Of a DNA stretch of 58,651 nt, positions 34,261 through 43,166 are shown piece after piece. This DNA comes from Lachnospiraceae bacterium (GTDB taxonomy: Bacteria > Bacillota > Clostridia > Lachnospirales > Lachnospiraceae). Below the pieces are notes generated by a model. That model saw nothing but the letters and a program-made list of their open reading frames with translations. It had not been told where the DNA came from and did not search any database. Numbering within the stretch: position 1 is the stretch's first letter; each line of letters opens with the position of its first letter. The position numbers and the translations under genes were made by a program. The stretch spans positions 1 to 58,651 of the forward strand of contig JAUNGD010000017.1 in assembly GCA_030524705.1 (NCBI GenBank). The letters run 5' to 3'.

Positions 34261-34290
34261 CAGGCCCCTCACCCTTCGATGAGAGACCTG
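34261..34290 (-). terminator. Possible terminator after the SH3 lipoprotein gene
   Basis: On the minus strand CAGGTCTCTCA pairs with TGAGGGGCCTG (two G-U pairs) around an 8-base loop, followed by TTTC only. It lies between the SH3 gene stop (34318) and the HAD start. Confidence 0.5.
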
Positions 34291-34317
34291 CCTGAAATCA
34301 TCCGTCCTCAAATATTA

Positions 34318-35874
34318 TCAATGTCCTGATACACTTGTGGCATAAAGCTCTCCTGTCGGAGATGTACCCGAGTAATCCACTGTAGCTGTAATATAAAGTC
34401 CGTTCTGAAGTCCAGCGCTGGTGCTGACTGCGGCATCTGTGTAGTTGATATTATACGTATTTCCATCATCACCCTGAATCGTGATTGCGTTTGAGTTCGC
34501 CCCTATGATCGTGCCGCTGACCGTACCCGTGCCGGAGTTCTGGCTTCCGCCGCCGCTGCCGCCTTCATTGCCGCCGCTATTTCCACCCGTATTGCCAGAT
34601 GTATTTCCGCCCGTGCTGCCGCCGCCTGAGTTTGTGCCCGGATTCGTCGAGCTGACATAGGATTTGGAAATATACCCGGTCACGCCATTTACCGATACCA
34701 CAAACCAGTTGTCCGTCTCTCCGATCACAGTCACGGCCGCCCCCGTATTTACGGTACTTGCTATACCACTGTCCGTACCAGGCTGCGTCCGAAGGTTGAC
34801 ATCAGTCGTGGTATAATACGTATATCCTGTACCATAATCAATATAGCTATTCAGCTCCGCAGCTGTTTTGGTCGAATCAGAAACTGTCGCGGAATCCGTA
34901 CTCTGTGTCGTCTCAGACTGTGTCGTTCCAGACTGTGTCACCGGATTGTTCACAAGGAAAGCCTTGTTGATATAACCTATGTTACCGTATACATTTACTT
35001 TGAACCACTGAGAGGTCTCACCTACCACCGTCACCTTGTCACCCGGCTGCAGAGAACCGAGAATATTTGCCTCAGTGCTGGGCTGGAGACGGATATTGAC
35101 ATTATCCGATGCATAGAGCGTCGCACTCGTACCGTAATCCGTCAGTGTCTTGAGCTCACCATCGGCCCCGGCGCTCTCAGACTGCGTCGTTGCACTTTCG
35201 CTGCCGGTGCTGTTCACCGCTGTACCGGGCAATGCGCTGAAAGCGCTGTTGCGCAGAACCGTAAAACTTTCAACAGACTTCTTCACTGCTTCTAAAAGAA
35301 CCTTATTGTCGTCAAGGACCTTACCCGTAATCACATATGCCTCATTCTCCCCAAGAATCGCATACGTAACAGAATACGCCCACATACTAGTGGCATTATA
35401 TTTTTCCACATATTCATAAGTGTCCAGCGTAGCTGAACTCAGCTTTTCAAACTCCACCACCTCAAAGGCATTCGAATCCGGATACTGCTTCGACAAACTC
35501 TCCTTCAGGGCATCCTCTGATTCAGCTATAGAAAGCTTCTTTACAGCCGCAGCATCCGCTGCATGCACAATATTGATCATCGCAGCCGAACCCGAAGAGA
35601 ATACCCGCATCTCATCCACATCCTGCGTCACACTCCACGTACTGTCCGGAAGTGTAATGCGAATACTCTTGTCCTGGGATGTATATGCGACATCCAACTG
35701 CAGCTCAGATTCTGTCTCTGATTCCGTCACTTTTTCTGTCCAGGTCTCTGTCTGTGTCTCTGACTCTGTCTCGATCGGCTCTTTTTTCAGCTTGCCGCAT
35801 CCTGTCGCAAGACCTGTTATCACCAGTGACATTGCCAGAGATAATGTAATGATCCTCATTCTTCTGTTCAACAT
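34318..35874 (-). CDS. SH3-domain lipoprotein
   Basis: 518 aa, exported and lipid anchored at Cys26 (lipobox LATGC). A Glu/Ser/Thr linker (28-58), a mixed domain to about 215, then two bacterial SH3b domains (about 252-307 and 352-409, with NVNIRLQPS, WFKVNVYGNIGYI and VNLRTQPG, WFVVSVNGVTGYI) follow. A Gly/Ser/Asn-rich spacer (410-450) and a C-terminal OB-like segment complete it. SH3b domains usually bind peptidoglycan. GGAGGG precedes the ATG. It is a paralogue of 42070-42825, with the same CxKLKKEP start after the Cys. Confidence 0.9.
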   Translation of the reverse strand: MLNRRMRIITLSLAMSLVITGLATGCGKLKKEPIETESETQTETWTEKVTESETESELQLDVAYTSQDKSIRITLPDSTWSVTQDVDEMRVFSSGSAAMINIVHAADAAAVKKLSIAESEDALKESLSKQYPDSNAFEVVEFEKLSSATLDTYEYVEKYNATSMWAYSVTYAILGENEAYVITGKVLDDNKVLLEAVKKSVESFTVLRNSAFSALPGTAVNSTGSESATTQSESAGADGELKTLTDYGTSATLYASDNVNIRLQPSTEANILGSLQPGDKVTVVGETSQWFKVNVYGNIGYINKAFLVNNPVTQSGTTQSETTQSTDSATVSDSTKTAAELNSYIDYGTGYTYYTTTDVNLRTQPGTDSGIASTVNTGAAVTVIGETDNWFVVSVNGVTGYISKSYVSSTNPGTNSGGGSTGGNTSGNTGGNSGGNEGGSGGGSQNSGTGTVSGTIIGANSNAITIQGDDGNTYNINYTDAAVSTSAGLQNGLYITATVDYSGTSPTGELYATSVSGH

Positions 35875-35968
35875 GTCACACCCTCCATTCTATACTGCCT
35901 CCCTTATCTATCGTTACAAAGCTTACTTATTTTCGTTCTCCCCTTCCAGAACAAAAACACAAAAAACA

Positions 35969-35985
35969 GGTATTGAACCAATACC
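35969..35985 (-). promoter_or_regulatory. Palindrome with T-run at the 5-prime end of the SH3 gene transcript
   Basis: GGTATTG-GTT-CAATACC on the minus strand, followed by TGTTTTTTGTGTTTTTG. It starts almost at the predicted transcription start and could be an operator or a 5-prime hairpin/terminator. Confidence 0.5.
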
Positions 35986-35993
35986 ATATAGCA

Positions 35994-36022
35994 ATCATAC
36001 CACGCATTCGCGATTCCTGCAA
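35994..36022 (-). promoter_or_regulatory. SigA promoter of the SH3 lipoprotein gene
   Basis: TTGCAG (36022-36017), 17 bases, TATGAT (35999-35994) on the minus strand. Confidence 0.6.
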
Positions 36023-36135
36023 GTCACACACTGACAATTCACAATACAGACGCTTAATATTAATATTTTTGTAATAGTTCTTTCACCCATTCCGGCGCAT
36101 TCTGAATTGGCTGCCCGGGCCGGATCCTGTGCCCC

Positions 36136-37554
36136 TCATTCAATCCCGCTCAGCTCCTGGTACAGCCTTTTGGCGTAGCTGTCCGTCATTCCGCAGACGT
36201 AATCCGTCACCAGAAGTAGTCTCAGATACAGCTTTTCCGCCTCATTTTTTCCCGATGCATACGCATGGTACGCCTGCTTGTAATTCTCGGAGATCAGGGA
36301 CATGAGCTTTTCCTCCACGTCACGCTGCGGCACCTCCGTATCGTAATAAAGCGCCGCCGACACAAAATGGCTCAGGTGAAAATTCAATACTGCATCCGCT
36401 GCGATCTCCAGCTTGAAGATCGGCCCCGACACAAAGGCGTACCGGTAAGCAACGTCTCCCAGCAGCTTCATAATTCCCTTGGCATATGTAAATTCAAACA
36501 GATCGTACCGGTACGTCCCATCCATTATCTGCCGGTAATGATTCAGGAAACCAAACGTCGCGCAGGTGATCAGAAAGCCCTGCACCCGCACCAGGAAATT
36601 CTGGACCGCAAACTCCTCCTTGTCGGGAATATGACGTTTCTCCGCCGTCATATATTTATCCCGCAGGATCTGCGCGGCATTGAAGTATTCCAGCTCCCTT
36701 TGCGGAGCCTTCTGCTCATACCTTTCCAGCTCCATCAAAAGAGATGTATAGGAAATACAGCCCTTCTTAAAGGCGTCCTCAATATCCGCGGTCTTGTAGG
36801 CAATGTCATCCGCCGCCTCCAGAATAAAGGTCAGGGGATGGCGCATTCCCTCCGTCCCGCAGGCCGCCGATATTTTCTGATACAGTTCCTGCTCCGCAAG
36901 AAAGTATCCCATCTTTTTGTCCTTGATATCTCCGCTGTGGGGATTGATCGCCGTGGAGGGAACCGGATATTTCACGATGGTATTGAGCAGCGCATACGTC
37001 AGGTTCATTCCGTTTTCGTCTACAAGAAAATGCAGCTTTGCCAGAAGCCGCAGAGCCTGGGCATTACCCTCAAAATTGTACAGATCGGCCAGCATCTGCT
37101 TGGACAGAAGCTTTGTCACCTGGCTTCCCTTATAGGTGAGCTTCGGCAGGTTCCAGAGAAACCACTCCCGGATCGCAGACTCTCCGAAATGGCCGAAGGG
37201 AGGGTTGCCGATGTCATGGATCAGCCCCGCACACTGCAGGATATTGCAGACGTCCTCCTTCATCTGCCAGTCAAACTCAGGATCCCTGCCGTTTTGCAGG
37301 ATATCCTGGGAAATATTCTGCCCCAGGGATTTTGCGATGGAGGATACCTCCAAAGAATGCGTCAGCCGCGTGCGGATAAAGTCGCTCTTGTCCAGCGGAA
37401 ACACCTGGGTCTTATCCTGCAGCCGCCGAAAAGACGCGCTCCCGATGATCCGGTGATAATCCTTTTCAAATTCGCTCCGCAAATCCCTGCTCCCGGAGGC
37501 TCTGGAGCCCCTCGAACGCGCCCTCTCAGGACACAAAAGCATCTTCCATTCCAT
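36136..37554 (-). CDS. dgt: Deoxyguanosinetriphosphate triphosphohydrolase-like HD protein
   Basis: 472 aa. Hydrolyses dNTPs to deoxynucleoside and tripolyphosphate, controlling dNTP pools. HD-domain ligands are in RTRLTHSLEVS (His) and GLIHDIGNPPFGH (His-Asp), with a further Asp in ILEAADDIAYKTADIE. The N-terminal FRRLQDKTQVFP is a strong dGTPase signature. A GGAGGGAG box lies 10-12 bases before the ATG; an ATG four codons in is possible. It is downstream of the amidohydrolase on the same strand, 44 bases apart. Confidence 0.92.
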   Translation of the reverse strand: MEWKMLLCPERARSRGSRASGSRDLRSEFEKDYHRIIGSASFRRLQDKTQVFPLDKSDFIRTRLTHSLEVSSIAKSLGQNISQDILQNGRDPEFDWQMKEDVCNILQCAGLIHDIGNPPFGHFGESAIREWFLWNLPKLTYKGSQVTKLLSKQMLADLYNFEGNAQALRLLAKLHFLVDENGMNLTYALLNTIVKYPVPSTAINPHSGDIKDKKMGYFLAEQELYQKISAACGTEGMRHPLTFILEAADDIAYKTADIEDAFKKGCISYTSLLMELERYEQKAPQRELEYFNAAQILRDKYMTAEKRHIPDKEEFAVQNFLVRVQGFLITCATFGFLNHYRQIMDGTYRYDLFEFTYAKGIMKLLGDVAYRYAFVSGPIFKLEIAADAVLNFHLSHFVSAALYYDTEVPQRDVEEKLMSLISENYKQAYHAYASGKNEAEKLYLRLLLVTDYVCGMTDSYAKRLYQELSGIE

Positions 37555-37598
37555 AGCCTGCTCCCTCCATACCCAAAAATATAAGCGTTCTTCCAGGC

Positions 37599-38468
37599 TC
37601 AGCCCCGGACAAACCGCCTGCGGATCTCATTTTCCGCTGCCTCAAATTTTTCATCCAGCTCTTCTCCTGCCCCCAAAAGCAGTCCCAGCTCCCGGTACTC
37701 ATCCAGTATTCCCTGTCCGTGGGGAACGCAGAAGGCTCCGGCGTCGCTGCCCAGCGCAATTTTTACCCCCAGCTCATAGCCCCGCCGGATCCTCTCTCCC
37801 TGGCGTTCCTTCAGCCGGAGCAGCGCCGCGTCGTCAAACCGTCCGCTGCCGATCAGATTGGTAATGGTGACGTACGTGGGCACCCACACAGCATGGCTTT
37901 CGGCCATCGCCCACAGACATTCCTCATCCGCAAAGTTGCCGTGCTCCACCGAATCGACCCCGGCCTCCACTGCATTTCGCACCGCCTCCGCACCGTTGAC
38001 GTGGGCCATCACGGCAAAGCCCTCCTCATGGGCAATATGTATCATTTCCTGAATATCCTGCCTGTCCAGAGGCTCCTCCGTCAGATGCCCCTCCCGAGAA
38101 AAATCCATGATACCGGAAAACATCACCTTGATAAAGTCTGCCCCTGCAGCTTCGGCCCGCTTTATCAGCTGGTGATATTCCTTCATCGTGTCAAAGCCGT
38201 ATCCCACGATCCCGCCGTAATGCCCGTTCTTGTGGATCGCAAACACCGGAGACCGGTACGTTATGCCGTATTCCGGCGCAAGCAGCGCAGCCCGGGCCGA
38301 GACTCCCAGTACATCTCCGCCCTCCCGAAGAAAGGTCACTCCCTGCTCCTGATACTGCCTCAGCTTTTCCCGGATGTCCTGCTCCTGCACGCCGTTTTTG
38401 TGCAGGGCCACCGCCTCCCGGTAATTTTTTCCATTCATAAACAGATGTGCATGGCACTCTCCAAACAC
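37599..38468 (-). CDS. Amidohydrolase-family protein, compact form
   Basis: 289 aa, short for the family. Metal-site residues are HAH near the N-terminus (GECHAHLF), a Lys in DFIKVMFSG, His in VMAHVNG and SVEHGNF, and the Asp in ALGSDAG. The beta-sandwich domain that flanks the barrel in most imidazolonepropionase- or prolidase-like members is absent, so only the TIM barrel is present. The start appears to be GTG with GAGGAAG upstream. Substrate unknown. Confidence 0.85.
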   Translation of the reverse strand: MFGECHAHLFMNGKNYREAVALHKNGVQEQDIREKLRQYQEQGVTFLREGGDVLGVSARAALLAPEYGITYRSPVFAIHKNGHYGGIVGYGFDTMKEYHQLIKRAEAAGADFIKVMFSGIMDFSREGHLTEEPLDRQDIQEMIHIAHEEGFAVMAHVNGAEAVRNAVEAGVDSVEHGNFADEECLWAMAESHAVWVPTYVTITNLIGSGRFDDAALLRLKERQGERIRRGYELGVKIALGSDAGAFCVPHGQGILDEYRELGLLLGAGEELDEKFEAAENEIRRRFVRG

Positions 38469-38531
38469 TGTAGCTTCCTCTTTCTGCGGCCCTTCTTCGC
38501 CGCTTTGTCATTAAATTCATTATATACGAAA

Positions 38532-38569
38532 GACCGTGAAAAGCAAGAAACAAAATGCTTTTCACGGTC
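38532..38569 (-). terminator. Terminator of the ABC permease gene
   Basis: Perfect 14-bp arms GACCGTGAAAAGCA (38532-38545) and TGCTTTTCACGGTC (38556-38569), followed on the minus strand by TTTCG. A TATAAT (38524-38519) for the next gene starts immediately after. Confidence 0.7.
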
Positions 38570-38672
38570 CTTCGGCCCCTTCCTTATGATCGGCGGGCTT
38601 TTTATCCGGCTTTTTTTGTCTGTTCTCTTTATCCCATTCCTTCGGTTCCGGCTATTTTTCTGTCTGCTTTCT

Positions 38673-40628
38673 CTAGTTTCTTTCTCCGGTTCCGGCTGTC
38701 CCTCCGATCTCCTTCAATATCTCTATTGTATTTTCGAAGGCCTCCGAAAGAGGATACATATCATCATACCAGGATACTTGATCCTTCCTGAAATCCAGGT
38801 AATCCGTCGCCATCCAAAGATCGCGCCAGGTCACAGTTTCCAGATCCTGACAGTATGCCTTTACTACTCTTTTTACATCGGATGAGGGGATATCAATATA
38901 CATCTGATTGGAAGAATCTGCGTATTCCCAGCCCCCCTCTGTTCTATACGGGCTGTCCTCGTCCCACTGCGCTTCGTCCTCCGGCCATTCTGCCGTCTCC
39001 CCGGAGCCTGCTGCCATTTCCAGCTCCCCGGCCGCCTCTGCCGCAGCATCCCCAAGCCATCCGGTGTCCAATGCATATACCCTTGCATTTGCCATCATGG
39101 CGCTGATCTCCTCTTCGCTCCAGGTCAGAATCGGAAAATATTTTTCCTTAAATTCTTTCTGCTTCATCATTTCATCCATCGTATCCAGGAACAGGGGCTG
39201 ATCCACATAATAGCCGCGGTATGTCTCTTTGCCGCTCTTTGTACGGTATTTTATTTCAACGTACACGGTACTAAAGTCTTCATATTCATATCCGTACCCA
39301 TATCCCTGCCGGATATGCTCTACTCCGTTTTCTGCCATTGCATAGAGCAGGTCAAAATCCTCCGTTTCAAAATAATCCAGCAGCTTTTTCTCGTCCCCCT
39401 TAGAGTACGTGTAGCCTCCCAATGCCTTCGGATAATGAAGATTGAAATGCCGGTCTCTTACCGACATGGCCGCCACGTCCTCCTTAGCCGGAATATACGT
39501 ATTATATCCTGTTATGTCAAACCGCATGGCGAAAAACAGCACGGCGGTCAGCGCGGCAGTTACTGCAATATATCTTTTCTGCCGCAGAACCTGCCGGATG
39601 TCCCAGCGGTAAATGAATTCCATAATCACGCAGGCCAGCGTGCCGAACAAAAGAATAAAGACGCACTCCCACAGTATGGAATCAAACAGCTCATTAGCCG
39701 CCAACGCTGCTGCCAGCGCCGTCGGCACTGCCAGAAACAGCTTGACGGCGCCCTCCGTCCGGCCAAACGCCAGCGCACCTCCGGCAGCCTCTGTTTTTCT
39801 GAGACGGTAAAGCAGAAGCGCCAGCACCGTCAGGGCTGCTGCCAGAGCCAAAAGCTGGCAAAGCTCTCCCATGGTGGGGAAGTATCCTGTGACTCCCATT
39901 GTTTTCCCCTGAAGCGGCTGGAACAGGCAGAAGGCCCAGGGCGAGGAGCAGCGCAGTATCATTTCCGGCAAAGAGCTGTCAAAATAATTGCCGATCAGGC
40001 TCGAATCATAGAAAACGCTCTGAAGCGCCGTATAAATCAGAACTAAAAACGGGATATAGAAGCCCATTACGCCTACGGCAAATACTGTAGTAAGCAGCTT
40101 ACCTGTCAGCATCACGGCCAACAGCACCGCCGAATAGCTGATGAGGAAATAAAGGATTCCCTGCACGGAGGCAACCGCTATCTCAAACAGAAGCCGCAGA
40201 GTCATAACCCTGTAAAAAACACCGATCAGCACAGCCAGAAGCTGGCTCACCAGATACGGAATCGCAAAGGCCAGCACGCTGCTGAAATACCGCACTGCAA
40301 ACAGCCGCTCCCGGCCCAGCGCAAGACTGTGGTACAAATCCAGCTTTACCGCCGAATGTACGTATGAAAAGGCACAGAGCGCGCACATCGCTCCCGCGAT
40401 CAAAATAAATATCGTATTTTCTAAATGTCCCAGCCCCACCTGGCTGCTGAACACCGACGCCGTGTTCCTGACGCTGTCTCCCCAGTTCCGGGAAACCTCC
40501 ACCGCCATGACCAGAAGCACCCGAAAGGGAATCAGCAATACAAACAGCACGCCCCAGACGGATGCCAGCCAGCTCATCTGATGCAATTCATTCCTCACAA
40601 GCTTAGAAAACGAGATTTTTGATGTCAT
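38673..40628 (-). CDS. ABC transporter permease with extracytoplasmic C-terminal domain (DUF6449-like)
   Basis: 651 aa. The N-terminal half has about eight to ten hydrophobic segments (from 20 to about 370). The C-terminal ~270 residues are a soluble domain rich in Tyr/Glu/Asp (GYGYGYEYEDF, DEDSPYRTEGGW). It forms a GntR-ATPase-permease unit of the YtrABC kind, usually linked to cell-envelope antibiotic stress. The ATG at 40628 is preferred since GGAGGTGG is six bases upstream; this overlaps the ATPase gene by 26 bases. The ligand is unknown. Confidence 0.85.
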   Translation of the reverse strand: MTSKISFSKLVRNELHQMSWLASVWGVLFVLLIPFRVLLVMAVEVSRNWGDSVRNTASVFSSQVGLGHLENTIFILIAGAMCALCAFSYVHSAVKLDLYHSLALGRERLFAVRYFSSVLAFAIPYLVSQLLAVLIGVFYRVMTLRLLFEIAVASVQGILYFLISYSAVLLAVMLTGKLLTTVFAVGVMGFYIPFLVLIYTALQSVFYDSSLIGNYFDSSLPEMILRCSSPWAFCLFQPLQGKTMGVTGYFPTMGELCQLLALAAALTVLALLLYRLRKTEAAGGALAFGRTEGAVKLFLAVPTALAAALAANELFDSILWECVFILLFGTLACVIMEFIYRWDIRQVLRQKRYIAVTAALTAVLFFAMRFDITGYNTYIPAKEDVAAMSVRDRHFNLHYPKALGGYTYSKGDEKKLLDYFETEDFDLLYAMAENGVEHIRQGYGYGYEYEDFSTVYVEIKYRTKSGKETYRGYYVDQPLFLDTMDEMMKQKEFKEKYFPILTWSEEEISAMMANARVYALDTGWLGDAAAEAAGELEMAAGSGETAEWPEDEAQWDEDSPYRTEGGWEYADSSNQMYIDIPSSDVKRVVKAYCQDLETVTWRDLWMATDYLDFRKDQVSWYDDMYPLSEAFENTIEILKEIGGTAGTGERN

Positions 40629-41505
40629 ACCCTGCCACCTCCGTTTCACTGATAAAAATTTCCTCAAGAGTCAGCGGCAGTATCTCCGAAAACAGCGGCT
40701 GCTTCTCCTGAATCTTTCTAAGGACCTCATCATAATCCCCCCGCACAATTACCGTCAGCAGAGAGCCCCGTTTATCGTGCTGCAGCACCTCCAGCTCGGA
40801 GAGAAGCTCCTCCTCCAGCACCGCATCCGGGATCACGCACTGGATCTTGTGAATGCCAAGCTTCATCTCATCCAGGTCCCGGGCAAATAAGATGCCTCCC
40901 TTGTGCAGCAGTCCGACGTGATCGCAGATGTCTTCGATCTCCCGCAGGCTGTGGGACGCGATCACCGGAGTGAATTTGCGGTTCAGAAGCTCCGATGCAA
41001 ACAGGCTCTTGACCGTCTGGCGCATCACCGGGTCCAGACCGTCGAAGGTCTCGTCGCAAAACAGGTACTCCGTGTTCGCACAGATCCCCAGCAGGACGGA
41101 CACCTGCTTTTTCATTCCCTTGGAAAACGTTGACAGCTTGCGCCGGGGATCCAGCTCAAATTTTGCGATCAAATCGTCAAATCTGGCCTGATCGAAGCCC
41201 GGAAAAACGATCCTATAATAATCCCTCATCACGTTTGCCGTCGCATTCGGGAAAAACCACGCCGTATCCGGGATAAAACAGATCTTTTCTTTTGCCTGGG
41301 GATTTTCCCACACCGGAAGCTCATCTACCAGCACCTGTCCCTGCTCTGGCCTCAGGACTCCCGAGGCCACCCGGAGCAGTGTGCTCTTCCCGGCGCCGTT
41401 GGTCCCTACCAGGCCGAAAATACTGTTCTCATGAATCTGTGCATTCACATGATCCAGAGCCAGTATCCCGTCAAATTTCTTTGTCACCTCTTCAATCCTT
41501 ATCAT
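40603..41505 (-). CDS. ABC transporter ATP-binding protein (YtrB-type)
   Basis: 300-aa ATPase. Walker A GTNGAGKST, signature FSKGMKKQ, Walker B YLFCDETFDGLD with a Phe/Gly version of the DEP motif (DET), and switch His in VIASHSLRE. The unusual SKGMK signature is typical of YtrB/BcrA-like multidrug or bacitracin-type ATPases. The ATG at 41505 (MIRIEEVTKKFDG) is chosen; the frame extends to 41565 but upstream overlaps the GntR gene. It lies 8 bases after the GntR stop. Confidence 0.92.
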   Translation of the reverse strand: MIRIEEVTKKFDGILALDHVNAQIHENSIFGLVGTNGAGKSTLLRVASGVLRPEQGQVLVDELPVWENPQAKEKICFIPDTAWFFPNATANVMRDYYRIVFPGFDQARFDDLIAKFELDPRRKLSTFSKGMKKQVSVLLGICANTEYLFCDETFDGLDPVMRQTVKSLFASELLNRKFTPVIASHSLREIEDICDHVGLLHKGGILFARDLDEMKLGIHKIQCVIPDAVLEEELLSELEVLQHDKRGSLLTVIVRGDYDEVLRKIQEKQPLFSEILPLTLEEIFISETEVAGYDIKNLVF

Positions 41506-41513
41506 ACCCTCTG

Positions 41514-41882
41514 CTACTCTCCCTCCTGATAAAATACTCTCGCCTTCTCCACAAACACATCGCACGGAATCTTCAGTTCCTTCCCCTTCGCAACAAGCTC
41601 TTTAAGAGACGTAAATATACTGTCCTGTTTTTTCTGCCTCAGCCCCTCATTGCCCGACACAAAATTCCCGCGGCCCTTCACCGGATAGATGTATCCCTCC
41701 TGCTCCAAAACCGCATACGCCTTCTGGATCGTGTTCGGATTGATGGAAAGCTCCATCGCAAGCGCGCGAACAGAAGGCATCTGACTGTCCGGCTCCAGCA
41801 CCCCGCTGACAATCAGCGTCTGAAACCGCTCCACGATCTGTTCATAGATTGGCTTTCTGTTTTGCAAGTCAATTCCAATCAT
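41514..41882 (-). CDS. GntR-family (YtrA-type) transcriptional regulator
   Basis: 122 aa. N-terminal winged helix with QIVERFQTLIVSGVLEPDSQMPSVR-type start (described by position 14-40), then INPNTIQKAYAVLEQEGYIYPVKGRG, the GntR HTH core. The short C-terminal dimerisation tail and size match YtrA. GGGAGGG is four bases before the ATG. An operator overlapping the transcription start suggests it represses its own operon and that cell-envelope stress relieves it. Confidence 0.93.
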   Translation of the reverse strand: MIGIDLQNRKPIYEQIVERFQTLIVSGVLEPDSQMPSVRALAMELSINPNTIQKAYAVLEQEGYIYPVKGRGNFVSGNEGLRQKKQDSIFTSLKELVAKGKELKIPCDVFVEKARVFYQEGE

Positions 41883-41922
41883 ATACCCTCCCGTTTCACT
41901 GTAACGTCCTTCGCTTTACTAT

Positions 41923-41945
41923 GTGTACTATCAGTATTAGTACAC
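41923..41945 (-). promoter_or_regulatory. GntR/YtrA-like operator
   Basis: GTGTACTA (41923-41930) and TAGTACAC (41938-41945), a perfect 8-bp inverted repeat. Written as GTGTA-N13-TACAC it matches the known YtrA site apart from the flanking base. It sits at the predicted transcription start. Confidence 0.8.
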
Positions 41946-41949
41946 TTAA

Positions 41950-41978
41950 TTTATACTATATCCCCATGCAAATGTCAA
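41950..41978 (-). promoter_or_regulatory. SigA promoter of the GntR-ABC operon
   Basis: TTGACA (41978-41973), 17 bases, TATAAA (41955-41950) on the minus strand, with the operator directly downstream. Confidence 0.75.
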
Positions 41979-42006
41979 TACCATCCTGGTATAAAACCCA
42001 TGAAAA

Positions 42007-42038
42007 AGGACACATCCTTCCGAAGAAGAATGTGCCCT
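42007..42038 (-). terminator. Terminator of the SH3 lipoprotein gene at 42070
   Basis: 13-bp stem on the minus strand (AGGGCACATTCTT with AAGGATGTGTCCT, G-U pairs), 6-base loop, followed by TTTTTC. Confidence 0.8.
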
Positions 42039-42069
42039 GCACTGATCTGTCAAAATGCTGCGGTAGCTC

Positions 42070-42825
42070 TTACTCTGTCGCAAATAGGTTCTTGTTCACG
42101 TAGCCAACCGTACCGTCGTACTCCACCTTATACCAGCGGTCTGTGTAGCCGATCGCCGTGACATTCGTCCCGGAAGCGATCGTATTGATGATCTCTCCGT
42201 CCTGTGCCGGAGCCTGACGCATATTCGCGCCCGCCGTAGCCTGGATCTGGAAGGATTCGGCATACATCTCTACACCGAATTCAGAATCCACAGAAGAGGT
42301 GCCGTTATCAGAAGACACCGGTGTCGTCTCTCCGTTGCCGGATGAAGCTGTACCATTCGCTATCTGCGCACGCTCTTCCTCTGTCTTCGGAGCGACCTCC
42401 TGATCCGATACAAACTGCTTTGAAACGTATCCGTGATCCTCATAATCCTCAAGATCCACTACATACCAGTTCGGAGTCTCACCAATCACCATGATACTCT
42501 CACCCTGATCAAAGCTGTCAAAGATCTCTCCGTCCTGCCCCGGTGCGGTACGGACATTGATATCGTCCGCTGCATATACGGTGCGGAAGGTATCAAACTC
42601 CGTCTCCTGAGCTTTTTCTTCATCCACCGTCAGCTCCCTGGGCTGCGTCTCACTTTCTGTCTGTGTCTCACTTTCTGTCGGCGGCTCCGTCTGTGTCTCG
42701 CTCTCCGTCTGCGTCTCACTTTCCGTCTCCGGCTCTTTTTTCAGCTTATCACAGCCCGTCGCGAACAGTGCTACGGAGCATGTCAGCATCAGCATAAATA
42801 ACAGCTTTTTACTTCTATTTTTCAT
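42070..42825 (-). CDS. SH3-domain lipoprotein, short paralogue
   Basis: 251 aa. Lipoprotein signal with Cys25 (FATGC), then CDKLKKEPE and a long Glu/Ser/Thr/Pro linker of ETESETQTE units (about 31-65). Two SH3b domains follow (about 85-140 with NVRTAPG and NWYVVDLEDYEDHGYV, and 190-250 with NMRQAPAQD and WYKVEYDGTVGYV). Peptidoglycan binding or signalling is expected. The ATG at 42825 has GGAGGG eight bases before; the frame to 42957 is upstream leader. It is a related copy of 34318-35874, about 6 kb away. Confidence 0.9.
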   Translation of the reverse strand: MKNRSKKLLFMLMLTCSVALFATGCDKLKKEPETESETQTESETQTEPPTESETQTESETQPRELTVDEEKAQETEFDTFRTVYAADDINVRTAPGQDGEIFDSFDQGESIMVIGETPNWYVVDLEDYEDHGYVSKQFVSDQEVAPKTEEERAQIANGTASSGNGETTPVSSDNGTSSVDSEFGVEMYAESFQIQATAGANMRQAPAQDGEIINTIASGTNVTAIGYTDRWYKVEYDGTVGYVNKNLFATE

Positions 42826-42966
42826 CTTGTCTGCCCTCCAAACTATATTTTTTACAATTACTCCCGAAATATACCTGACAAGCATATCATAATACCTGCC
42901 CGCCCGGCGGATGCATCCTGCAAAGCCCTGTGCATCAGTGCATACCCAGAAGTACACCTTGCAAGC

Positions 42967-42995
42967 ATCATATCATGCAAAGCCAAAAATTTCAA
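42967..42995 (-). promoter_or_regulatory. SigA promoter of the short SH3 lipoprotein gene
   Basis: TTGAAA (42995-42990), 17 bases, TATGAT (42972-42967) on the minus strand; start of transcription near 42960. Confidence 0.65.
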
Positions 42996-43063
42996 TAGTT
43001 ATAACGAATTTTTTAAAATTTTTAAATTTTTGTTAACTACCGTTTCTCCTGTCCTAAGCGCGG

Positions 43064-43152
43064 CAGGCAATATAAAAAAGATGACGTCTGCGGCATAAAT
43101 ACATTGCCGAGCAGAATTACCGCCATCTTTTTCATGTTTTCCATATTGCCTG
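43064..43152 (-). terminator. Large nested terminator hairpin after the GH30 gene
   Basis: Outer arms CAGGCAATAT (43064-43073) and ATATTGCCTG (43143-43152), inner arms AAAAAGATGACG (43075-43086) and CGCCATCTTTTT (43121-43132, one mismatch). A core hairpin pairs TCTGCGGCA (43087-43095) with TGCC..GCAGA (43105-43115). A T-run follows on the minus strand. It may be a terminator or a small mobile palindrome. Confidence 0.65.
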
Positions 43153-43166
43153 GATGCAGGAGCGTC

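Larger units (their letters stand above)
42826..43166. other. Intergenic region between SH3 lipoprotein and GH30 genes
   Basis: 341 bases. Holds about 135 bases of leader for the SH3 gene, its promoter, an AT-rich stretch at 43005-43040 and the nested hairpin at 43064-43152. No gene was supported. Confidence 0.6.

Noticed and set aside
36060-36143. 27-codon frame with TTG start just after dGTPase
   Set aside because: Peptide-like but weak start and no ribosome binding site of its own.
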